Assembly: GCF_003268025.1 (NCBI RefSeq) | Contig: NZ_QLUW01000003.1 | Location: 558,001-622,000, forward strand | Direction of reading: 5' to 3' | Origin: Paenibacillus montanisoli | Lineage (GTDB): Bacteria > Bacillota > Bacilli > Paenibacillales > Paenibacillaceae | DNA length: 64,000 bases | Shown: one piece after another, positions 58,253 through 64,000 of the stretch | Numbering within the stretch: the first letter of the stretch is position 1 | Layout: each line of letters begins with the position of its first letter | Position numbers and translations under genes: made by a program | The notes under the pieces: generated by a model | Told to the model about the DNA's origin: nothing | The model's database searches: none | The model's input: only the letters and a program-made list of their open reading frames with translations

Positions 58253-60487
58253 TTAGCGGTGCTGCGCAGCCGCCCGCTCCTGCTTCGACGCGGCAGCGGG
58301 CCAGAAGGCCGCGCGCCCGCAAAGCACGGTAAGGGCAGGCACGAGGAACGGCCGGACGATGAACGTATCGAGCAGCACGCCGATGGCGGTGACGGTGCCG
58401 AATTGAACGAGCACCTGAATCGGCAGCGTCGCAAGCACCGCGAAGGTGCCGGCTAGAATCAGGCCGGCGGAGGTGATGACCGAGCCGGTCTGCGAAACGC
58501 CTTCCTTGACCGCTCGCCGAAGCGGCATATTACGGGCTTTTTTCCAGATGCTTGCGATCATGAAGATGTTGTAATCCTCGCCCAGCGCAACGATAAACAC
58601 GAAGGAATAGAGTGGGATCAATCCTTGAATCGCATCCGTGCCGAACATGTCATGCAGCACGATCCAGCCTAATCCAAGCGCGCTGAAGTAGGAGAGGAGA
58701 ACCGTTGCGATTAAGTACAGCATGGCAACGACCGAGCGCAGATAAGCGAGCAGGAGAAGCGCAATCAGTATGATGATGGCAGGAATAAGGAGACGCGCAT
58801 CCTTGCCGGTCGTTTGCTGCGTATCGTATTGTTCGGCTGTCTGCCCGCCGATCCAGACTCGGGTTTCATCGGCTTTATCCGGCTGTTCCAACGCGTCTTC
58901 GGCTGCTTGCCTCAAGTCGGGAATGTGTCCGATGGCCTCGTTCGAGTAGGGATTGACCGACAGTTCAACCTCGAAACGGAGCAGGTCCGTCATGGTGGCG
59001 CCTTTCACGGGCTCGGCAACGCTCTTGACGAAAGGCAGTGAGGCGAGCGTTGATCTGACGGATTCCGTTTGCTCTTCGGACTGCGATCGCACGATTACCT
59101 GAACCGGTGCCAGCCCGCCGGCGTTGAATCGATCCGCAATGAGCGCGAAGCCTTCCCTGGAAGGCGTATCCGCCGGAAACGACGAGAGCGTATCGAACGT
59201 GTATTTAATCTGCGTCGCGAAGACTACGCATAGAAGCAGGATCGCCGTCGTGACGAACGCGATTGTCTTTGGCCATCGGACTACGCTTTCGCCCAGCCGG
59301 TCGCCGAGCGTTGCCTTCGTGCGCGGAGCCTGAGCCGGCTTGTTTTTCTTCTTGGCATGGGCAAGCGCCATCTCGCGCGTCTTTGGAACAAACGGGTAGA
59401 AGGAGGCTCTGCCTAGCAGCGCCAGCAACGCCGGGACAAGCGTAAGGCTTGCGAGCATCATGATGAATATCGCCAAGCTGAACGGAATCGCGAAGCGCCG
59501 GATGCTCCCGAATTCGGCGGCGAGCAGCACGAGCAGGGAAATGACGACCGTCAGACCGCTCATCGCAATCGCGCCGGAGGAGCCGCTGAACGCCCGCTTA
59601 AGCGACGTATAGGTGCTCGCTTCTTCCTTCAGTTCGCTGCGGAATCTGGCAATGAGGAAGAGGCAGTAGTCGGTTCCGGCGCCGAACAGCAGCACGGTCA
59701 TGATGGACAGGCTTTGCGAGTCGAACTCGATCCAGCCAAGATCGGCCATCCAGCCCAGCAGCGGCGTGATGGCGCCGTACGCGAAACCGACCGCGACGAG
59801 CGGAATGAGGGCGAGCACCGGCGAACGGTAGATGAGCAGCAGGAATAATAGGACTAGGAGCACGGTGGCCATGAGCAGGGAAACATCGGCGCTCTCGAAT
59901 AATCCGGTCGCGTCGACTGCGATGCCGACGGGCCCCGAAGCGCGAACGGCAAGACCGCCGTCCTCCAGCTTCGTCCCGAACGGATTCGCTTCTTTGAAGA
60001 TTGGCATGGCTTCCTGCTCCAGCCGTTCCAGCCCTGCTTTAAATCCGTCGCTTCCGGCATTCTTCTCGAAGAGGACCGGCTGCACGAAGGTGGTGCCGTC
60101 CGCGGAGACTTGCTGCTTCAGCGCGGGCAGCGGCAGCTTGTCGTGCGGGACAATTGCGATCTGATGCGGAACGGGGCTCGCGGCAAGCCGCTTCGCCAGC
60201 TTCTGAATGCCGGCTAGGTCTTCATCGGTCAATCCGGATGAACGATGCCAAGTCATGAGGGCGGGGATACCGTCCCCGGAAGGAAACTGCTCCGCGATCA
60301 GCCGCTCGGCTTGCACGGAAGGCTTGCTTGCATCAAAATTTGCGAGCGTATCATCTTTCAAGTCGGATGCTTTAGGCAGACCGATATTGAGCAGGGCTGC
60401 GGCGATCAGCCATACGGCGAGCGTCATCCATCTGCCTCTTCTGCCTATCGTCATGCGGGCGAGCTTCTCTAACCGGCTTTCCGTCAT
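58253..60487 (-). CDS. MMPL/RND-family membrane exporter
   Basis: A 744-residue protein with about twelve transmembrane helices in two six-helix halves and two external loops. The proton-relay GxxxDY motif occurs in each half: FGAGTDYCLFLIARF and VALGEDYNIFMIASIW. Actinobacterial relatives export lipids; Firmicute ones are linked to drug or lipid efflux. AAAAGGAGTG precedes ATG 60487. A palindrome identical in core to that before the adjacent TetR gene lies in its promoter region, so it is probably repressed by that TetR protein. Confidence 0.92.
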   Translation of the reverse strand: MTESRLEKLARMTIGRRGRWMTLAVWLIAAALLNIGLPKASDLKDDTLANFDASKPSVQAERLIAEQFPSGDGIPALMTWHRSSGLTDEDLAGIQKLAKRLAASPVPHQIAIVPHDKLPLPALKQQVSADGTTFVQPVLFEKNAGSDGFKAGLERLEQEAMPIFKEANPFGTKLEDGGLAVRASGPVGIAVDATGLFESADVSLLMATVLLVLLFLLLIYRSPVLALIPLVAVGFAYGAITPLLGWMADLGWIEFDSQSLSIMTVLLFGAGTDYCLFLIARFRSELKEEASTYTSLKRAFSGSSGAIAMSGLTVVISLLVLLAAEFGSIRRFAIPFSLAIFIMMLASLTLVPALLALLGRASFYPFVPKTREMALAHAKKKNKPAQAPRTKATLGDRLGESVVRWPKTIAFVTTAILLLCVVFATQIKYTFDTLSSFPADTPSREGFALIADRFNAGGLAPVQVIVRSQSEEQTESVRSTLASLPFVKSVAEPVKGATMTDLLRFEVELSVNPYSNEAIGHIPDLRQAAEDALEQPDKADETRVWIGGQTAEQYDTQQTTGKDARLLIPAIIILIALLLLAYLRSVVAMLYLIATVLLSYFSALGLGWIVLHDMFGTDAIQGLIPLYSFVFIVALGEDYNIFMIASIWKKARNMPLRRAVKEGVSQTGSVITSAGLILAGTFAVLATLPIQVLVQFGTVTAIGVLLDTFIVRPFLVPALTVLCGRAAFWPAAASKQERAAAQHR

Positions 60488-60512
60488 GCGAAGTAAACAC
60501 TCCTTTTAATTT

Positions 60513-60530
60513 GCTTATCAAGCGATAAGC
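60513..60530. promoter_or_regulatory. TetR operator in front of the MMPL gene
   Basis: GCTTATC-AAGC-GATAAGC is a perfect 18-bp palindrome, 26 bp upstream of the MMPL start. Its core CTTATC-N4-GATAAG is shared with the site before the TetR gene. Confidence 0.8.
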
Positions 60531-60550
60531 GAACCGTATAAAAAAAGCGG

Positions 60551-60590
60551 TTCCGGCCGCCCGCTACTCCGAAGGAGGCGGGGCGGCCGA
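60551..60590 (-). terminator. Terminator of the TetR gene
   Basis: On the minus strand CGGCCGCCCCGC and GCGGGCGGCCG pair, with the TetR stop codon inside, followed by GAACCGCTTTTTTT. It separates the TetR transcript from the MMPL gene. Confidence 0.7.
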
Positions 60591-61238
60591 AAGACCGTAA
60601 AGCAACACGTTGACGAGCATATGGGCTTGCGGCTCCCAGTCTTTCTGTCCGTTCTCGCCGGCGGCATCGGCACCGCCGCCTTGAGGTGCCGATGCGCCTG
60701 CAATAGCGGTCTGTGCGGAAGCCAGCGATTGATTGATCATGCCGAGCAGCATCCGGGCGGATTTCTCCGGGGTCATCCCGAACTGGGCTGAACTGCGGAG
60801 CTCCCCGCTGCGCTGCCCCTCCCCGAAGATATCGATCAACGGCACAAGGTAAGCGCTGCGCCACAGCTCGTAAATGATGCGCTGGGATTCCGCAGCGAGC
60901 TCGTGGCGGATATCGTGGAACATCCGGCTCAAGTCCTCGGGATGACTGGCCAGCATATAAGCGGTGAACCGATAAAGGCGTCCGCGCATATCGGGTTCGC
61001 TGCCGATCATCCGGCCGAGCGCGCTTCGGGTACCGTCGCATACGGACCGCATGACGTCCAGGTAAAGCGCCTGTTTATCCTTAAAATGGTGGTAGAGCGC
61101 CGGCTGGGTAACGCCGCATGCCTCGGCGATCAGGCGCGTGGAAACGGCGCGGTACCCCAGCTTCATGAACATCTCCTTGGCCGTGCGGATAATCATGGCG
61201 CGTGTTTCTTGGGACTGATTCGATCTGGAGGCTGCCAT
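60564..61238 (-). CDS. TetR/AcrR-family repressor of the MMPL exporter
   Basis: A 224-residue regulator with an N-terminal HTH (about residues 12-58; KEMFMKLGYRAVSTRLIAEA and QPALYHHFKDKQALYLDVM) and a ligand-binding domain. The C-terminus is Gly/Ala-rich. It is encoded directly upstream of the MMPL gene on the same strand. Identical operator cores before both genes suggest that it represses itself and the exporter until a substrate binds (inference). Confidence 0.92.
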   Translation of the reverse strand: MAASRSNQSQETRAMIIRTAKEMFMKLGYRAVSTRLIAEACGVTQPALYHHFKDKQALYLDVMRSVCDGTRSALGRMIGSEPDMRGRLYRFTAYMLASHPEDLSRMFHDIRHELAAESQRIIYELWRSAYLVPLIDIFGEGQRSGELRSSAQFGMTPEKSARMLLGMINQSLASAQTAIAGASAPQGGGADAAGENGQKDWEPQAHMLVNVLLYGLSAAPPPSE

Positions 61239-61279
61239 TCTAAACGGGTTCCTTTCAAAGGCTGACTTGATCTGCCTTG

Positions 61280-61295
61280 CTTATCACTTGATAAG
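61280..61295. promoter_or_regulatory. TetR operator in front of the TetR gene
   Basis: CTTATC-ACTT-GATAAG lies immediately downstream of the -10 element on the minus strand and covers the expected start point. It repeats the operator core at 60514-60529. Confidence 0.8.
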
Positions 61296-61324
61296 ATCAT
61301 ACAAGGAAGCGAACCGACCGTCAA
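61296..61324 (-). promoter_or_regulatory. Promoter of the TetR gene
   Basis: On the minus strand TTGACG (61324-61319), a 17-bp spacer and TATGAT (61301-61296). Confidence 0.75.
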
Positions 61325-62440
61325 TCAGTCCATGTCCGGCTTGTGCTTGACGTAGCTTGCGCGCGCTTCGATCCGCTTATCCGCGCTCTTCTGCTGCCGC
61401 TTGCTGACGGACTGCTCCTTGCGCATCTGGTGTGCCAGCTCGCGGCCGGTTTTCTTGTAGCTCTCGTAGCGCCGCGCATCCAGCGCTCCGCTGCGCAGCG
61501 CTTCCTTCACGGCGCAGCCTTGCTCGGCTGCATGCCGGCAGTCGCGGAACCGGCAGCCTGCGGCGATTTCCTCGATGTCGGAGAAGGCCTCCTGCCAGCC
61601 GTCATCGGATTCCCATAGCTGCAGCTCTCGCATGCCGGGCGTATCCATCATGATAACGCCTCCGGGAAGAGGGAAGAGCTCGCGGTGCGTCGTCGTATGG
61701 CGGCCGCGGGCGTCATCCTCTCGGATGTCCTGCACGCGCTGCAGGTCACCGCCGGCCAGCCAATTCAGCAGCGTCGATTTGCCGACGCCGGAGGAGCCGG
61801 TTACGGCAATGGTACGGCCCTGCAGCAGATAAGGCGAGAGCGATTCGCGCCCTTCGCCGGTCACGGCGCTGACGGCGTGGACCGGTACGCCCGGCGCGGA
61901 GGCTTCCACCTCGGCGACGCGGCGCGCGGTGTCGGTACACAGATCGGCTTTCGTCAGCAGTACGACCGGCGTGGCGCCGCTTTCCCATGCGGCGACGAGG
62001 TATCGCTCGATCTTGCGGACGTTGAAGTCGCCGTTCAGCGCGTTCACGATGAACAACGTGTCGATGTTCGTACCGATCACTTGCTCTTCGGGCACGCTGC
62101 CGGCCGCTCTGCGGATCATGGCCGAGCGCCGCGGCAGTACGCCGTGAATGACGGCACGCTGCTCGCCCGGGAGCGTCTGCACGGCAACCCAGTCGCCGAC
62201 GGCTGGAAACTCGCTGCGCGATGCGGCCTGGAACTGAAACTTGCCGCTGACCTCGGCAGCGTATTCGCCGGCTGCCGTCATGATGCGGTAGCGGTTCGTG
62301 AACTGCGCGACGACGCGCGCCGGCTCCAAATCCGTGCCGCCTCCGGCTGCCGCGCTTGCTGTGCAGCTCTCCCAGTAATCGTTCCAGCCGTAACGCTCGA
62401 GCGTGCCGGCAGAGATGGTTTCAACAGGTTGTTGATTCAT
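61325..62440 (-). CDS. rsgA: Ribosome small-subunit-dependent GTPase RsgA
   Basis: A 371-residue circularly permuted GTPase that acts in 30S subunit maturation. An OB-fold N-terminal domain is followed by G4 (LLTKADLC), G1 (GSSGVGKST), G3 (MDTPGMRE) and a C-terminal zinc site CRFRDCRHAAEQGC. It is longer than B. subtilis YloQ (about 300 residues), with an N-terminal extension and a Lys/Arg-rich tail (KRQQKSADKRIEARAS), so it may be a second RsgA-type paralogue. The start is uncertain: ATG 62440, or TTG 62458 which is better placed after AAAGGGG. Confidence 0.9.
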   Translation of the reverse strand: MNQQPVETISAGTLERYGWNDYWESCTASAAAGGGTDLEPARVVAQFTNRYRIMTAAGEYAAEVSGKFQFQAASRSEFPAVGDWVAVQTLPGEQRAVIHGVLPRRSAMIRRAAGSVPEEQVIGTNIDTLFIVNALNGDFNVRKIERYLVAAWESGATPVVLLTKADLCTDTARRVAEVEASAPGVPVHAVSAVTGEGRESLSPYLLQGRTIAVTGSSGVGKSTLLNWLAGGDLQRVQDIREDDARGRHTTTHRELFPLPGGVIMMDTPGMRELQLWESDDGWQEAFSDIEEIAAGCRFRDCRHAAEQGCAVKEALRSGALDARRYESYKKTGRELAHQMRKEQSVSKRQQKSADKRIEARASYVKHKPDMD

Positions 62441-62491
62441 GTTTACATTCAAATTCAAATAGATGTCCCCTTTATTGGTTGGATTGGATAG

Positions 62492-62525
62492 CAAAAAGAC
62501 CGCAGGAAATAAGCTCCTGCGGTCT
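62492..62525 (-). terminator. Second terminator upstream of rsgA
   Basis: On the minus strand GACCGCAGGA and TCCTGCGGTC pair, followed by TTTTTG. Confidence 0.82.
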
Positions 62526-62565
62526 ACGTTTTTGAAACGGTGGACGTCTCGAAACGGACACAAAA

Positions 62566-62605
62566 AAACCGCAAGAAACCGTAATGATACGGTCCCTTGC
62601 GGTTT
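62566..62605 (-). terminator. First terminator upstream of rsgA
   Basis: On the minus strand AAACCGCAAG and CTTGCGGTTT pair around an inner ACCGTA/TACGGT stem, followed by TTTTT. It ends the transcript of the small ORF at 62750. Confidence 0.82.
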
Positions 62606-62666
62606 AGCGGGCGATGGCGAACAAGCAGAGCAGGCCGTCTATTGCGACCCAACCTTCAGCTAGCTG

Positions 62667-62750
62667 CTATTCTCCCGTTCCTGTTCCGTCCGAGACCGAT
62701 GCATACGCGACGACGATTGCAACTTGAACATTCATGAAATTCGCTGCCAT
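62667..62750 (-). CDS. 27-residue peptide
   Basis: A small ORF, MAANFMNVQVAIVVAYASV onward, with AAAGGAGG 10 nt upstream and two strong terminators downstream. The first 19 residues are hydrophobic; the tail is SDGTGTGE. No family is recognised. The ribosome site and the terminators support a real transcript, but the peptide is unproven. Confidence 0.5.
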   Translation of the reverse strand: MAANFMNVQVAIVVAYASVSDGTGTGE

Positions 62751-62830
62751 TTCACATCAGCCTCCTTTGGGTATCGTTAGTTGTCATTCTATTCGCTTCC
62801 AGATCACTTGTCAACTCATTCCATTAAAAT

Positions 62831-62861
62831 GGCCTTGCACCCGAACGATCGGGGCAAGGCC
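62831..62861 (-). terminator. Terminator of the 48-residue membrane protein gene
   Basis: GGCCTTGC and GCAAGGCC pair with an inner CCCGA/TCGGG, followed by ATTTTAATG on the minus strand. Confidence 0.75.
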
Positions 62862-62868
62862 ACGTTTA

Positions 62869-63015
62869 TTACGAAATGATAAATTTAATAATCACCGCAA
62901 CGGCGAAAATGACGAACAGCAGTGCAAAGAATCCGCCAAATCCGATCGCAACGTCGAACAGATCATCGCGCGGCTCCTCGTTCAGGTGTTCGCGAGGGTC
63001 TCTTACATTTTCCAT
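62869..63015 (-). CDS. 48-residue single-pass membrane protein
   Basis: A small protein with an acidic N-terminal half (MENVRDPREHLNEEPRDDLF) and one long transmembrane helix (FFALLFVIFAVAVIIKFII). AAGGAGGAAG precedes the ATG and a terminator follows the stop. I do not recognise a family. It is divergent from uvrC. Confidence 0.72.
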   Translation of the reverse strand: MENVRDPREHLNEEPRDDLFDVAIGFGGFFALLFVIFAVAVIIKFIIS

Positions 63016-63171
63016 TGTTTCGCTTCCTCCTTAGGCAACAACGATTGCTCCCCCTAGTATACCCAACTTCCAGAATAATTGTAAAGCCGGAGGTCGTGAC
63101 AATTGTGAGGCGAAATTATGCGGCAAAGTCGCCTTTGTCCCGCAAGTACAACCGCAAAAAAGCGCGCGTTG

Positions 63172-63180
63172 TGGTACAAT
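63172..63180 (+). promoter_or_regulatory. Extended -10 promoter of uvrC
   Basis: TGGTACAAT (TGn plus TACAAT), 33 bp upstream of the uvrC start. No clear -35. Confidence 0.5.
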
Positions 63181-63213
63181 AAACGGTAGCCATGGGTCGG
63201 GAGGAGAACGAAA

Positions 63214-64000
63214 ATGAAGGAGCAATCTAGAAGCGAATCGGCAGCCGATAAACGGCTATCCGAGGAGCGGATTCGCAGCAAGCTGGCGCTGCTGCCTGAT
63301 CAACCCGGCTGTTACTTGATGAAGGACGCGGATGGCACCATCATTTACGTCGGCAAAGCGAAGGTGCTGAAGAACCGCGTGCGTTCGTATTTTAACGGCA
63401 GCCATAACGGAAAAACATTGCGGCTCGTATCCCAGATCCGCGATTTCGAATACATCGTAACGTCCAGCAACATGGAGGCGCTCATCCTGGAGTGCAATCT
63501 CATCAAGCAGTATCATCCGAGATACAACGTGCTGCTAAAGGATGACAAGACGTTTCCATACATCAAAATCACGAACGAAAAGCATCCGAAGCTCGAGGTT
63601 ACGCGGCGCATCCTGAAGGATAAAGGCAAGTATTTCGGACCTTATCCAAACGCGTTCGCGGCCCAGCAGACGAAGAAGCTGCTCGACCGTCTGTATCCGC
63701 TGCGCAAATGCGGCACTCTGCCGGACAAGGTCTGCCTGTATTACCATATCGGGCAGTGCGTGGCGCCGTGCGAGTTCGAGATCGAGCCGGGCACTTACGA
63801 GAACATGGTGCAAGAGATTACCCGTTTTCTGAACGGCGGGCATGACGAAGTGAAGAAGACGCTGCAAGCGAAGATGGAATCGGCTGCGGAGATGATGGAG
63901 TTCGAGCGGGCCAAGGAATACCGCGATCAGCTCATCGCGATCGATGCCGTCATGGAGAAGCAGAAAATTACGCTCAATGACGCGATGGACCGCGACGTGT
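63214..64000 (+). CDS. uvrC: Excinuclease ABC subunit C, N-terminal part (truncated by window edge)
   Basis: The first 262 residues of UvrC, which makes both incisions in nucleotide excision repair. The GIY-YIG nuclease domain is at about residues 25-110 ([25 protein letters not shown]). The Cys-rich segment [20 protein letters not shown] and the beginning of the UVR domain ([14 protein letters not shown]) follow. GGGAGGAG precedes the ATG. The C-terminal RNase H-like nuclease and HhH domains lie outside the window. Confidence 0.97.
   Translation, partial: MKEQSRSESAADKRLSEERIRSKLALLPDQPGCYLMKDADGTIIYVGKAKVLKNRVRSYFNGSHNGKTLRLVSQIRDFEYIVTSSNMEALILECNLIKQYHPRYNVLLKDDKTFPYIKITNEKHPKLEVTRRILKDKGKYFGPYPNAFAAQQTKKLLDRLYPLRKCGTLPDKVCLYYHIGQCVAPCEFEIEPGTYENMVQEITRFLNGGHDEVKKTLQAKMESAAEMMEFERAKEYRDQLIAIDAVMEKQKITLNDAMDRDV

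Noticed and set aside
61325-62563. Longer RsgA from an upstream in-frame start at 62563
   Set aside because: The extra residues run through the terminator hairpin at 62492-62525 and have no family similarity.
1-64000. Prophage, transposon or genomic island
   Set aside because: No integrase, transposase, tRNA attachment site, or run of phage structural genes is seen; gene content is core chromosomal throughout.

Overview
The window is one contiguous stretch of a low-to-mid GC, endospore-forming Firmicute chromosome, most likely Paenibacillaceae (Paenibacillus or Cohnella type). The evidence is the mix of two alpha/beta SASPs, CwlJ, GerQ, Sda, a YjcZ-type peptide, YheC/YheD, DnaB/DnaI primosome loaders, HemQ, the yut/yum Fe-S and NADH dehydrogenase cluster, strong AGGAGG ribosome sites and frequent GTG/TTG starts. 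I see no rRNA, tRNA, CRISPR array, prophage or insertion sequence. Both ends are cut inside genes: a GH42 beta-galactosidase at the left and uvrC at the right.

Layout. 1-10 kb: beta-galactosidase with a divergent AraC regulator, an HNH protein, a LysM-CAP secreted protein, a TetR gene with a readable operator/promoter, a PAS sensor kinase, a c-di-AMP (ydaO-type) riboswitch in front of a LysM-3D wall protein, a polysaccharide deacetylase and an acetyl-xylan esterase/SGNH esterase pair. 9.5-17.8 kb: chemoreceptor, two SASP genes with sigma-G promoters, a YcgR-like permease with a short YcgQ-like partner, T-box-controlled trpS, and the germination pair cwlJ-gerQ. 18-31 kb: heme O synthase and Sco, an AEC carrier, a Toprim protein, an MFS carrier, a wall cluster (small membrane protein, transglutaminase-like protein, class B PBP), a 51-bp tandem repeat, a HAD phosphatase, ThuA and a MurJ/SpoVB-family flippase. 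31-44 kb: a lipoprotein, a thioredoxin, ctaA-ubiD-HEPN-SDR operon, the yutI/yuzB/yutJ group, mqnE (futalosine menaquinone pathway), hemolysin III, HesB, and YheC/YheD.

44-64 kb: sda preceded by a cluster of DnaA boxes, the ferredoxin-NADP reductase, ndh under a Rex operator, hemQ, a catalytically degenerate alpha/beta hydrolase, dnaB-dnaI, a frameshifted sulfate-binding protein next to an intact sbp-cysT-cysW-cysA-yezD operon, an MMPL exporter and its TetR regulator sharing one palindromic operator, an RsgA GTPase, two very small peptide genes and uvrC.

Themes: aerobic and menaquinone-linked respiration (ctaA, ctaB, sco, two NDH-2, FNR, mqnE, ubiD, hemQ), sporulation/germination, and envelope maintenance. 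The most interesting parts are regulatory or structural: the DnaA boxes at sda, the shared TetR operators, the Rex box, the long hairpin that holds both a terminator and the next gene's ribosome site, the in-frame 51-bp repeat array, the broken sulfate-binding gene with a short terminated leader, and several small ORFs.
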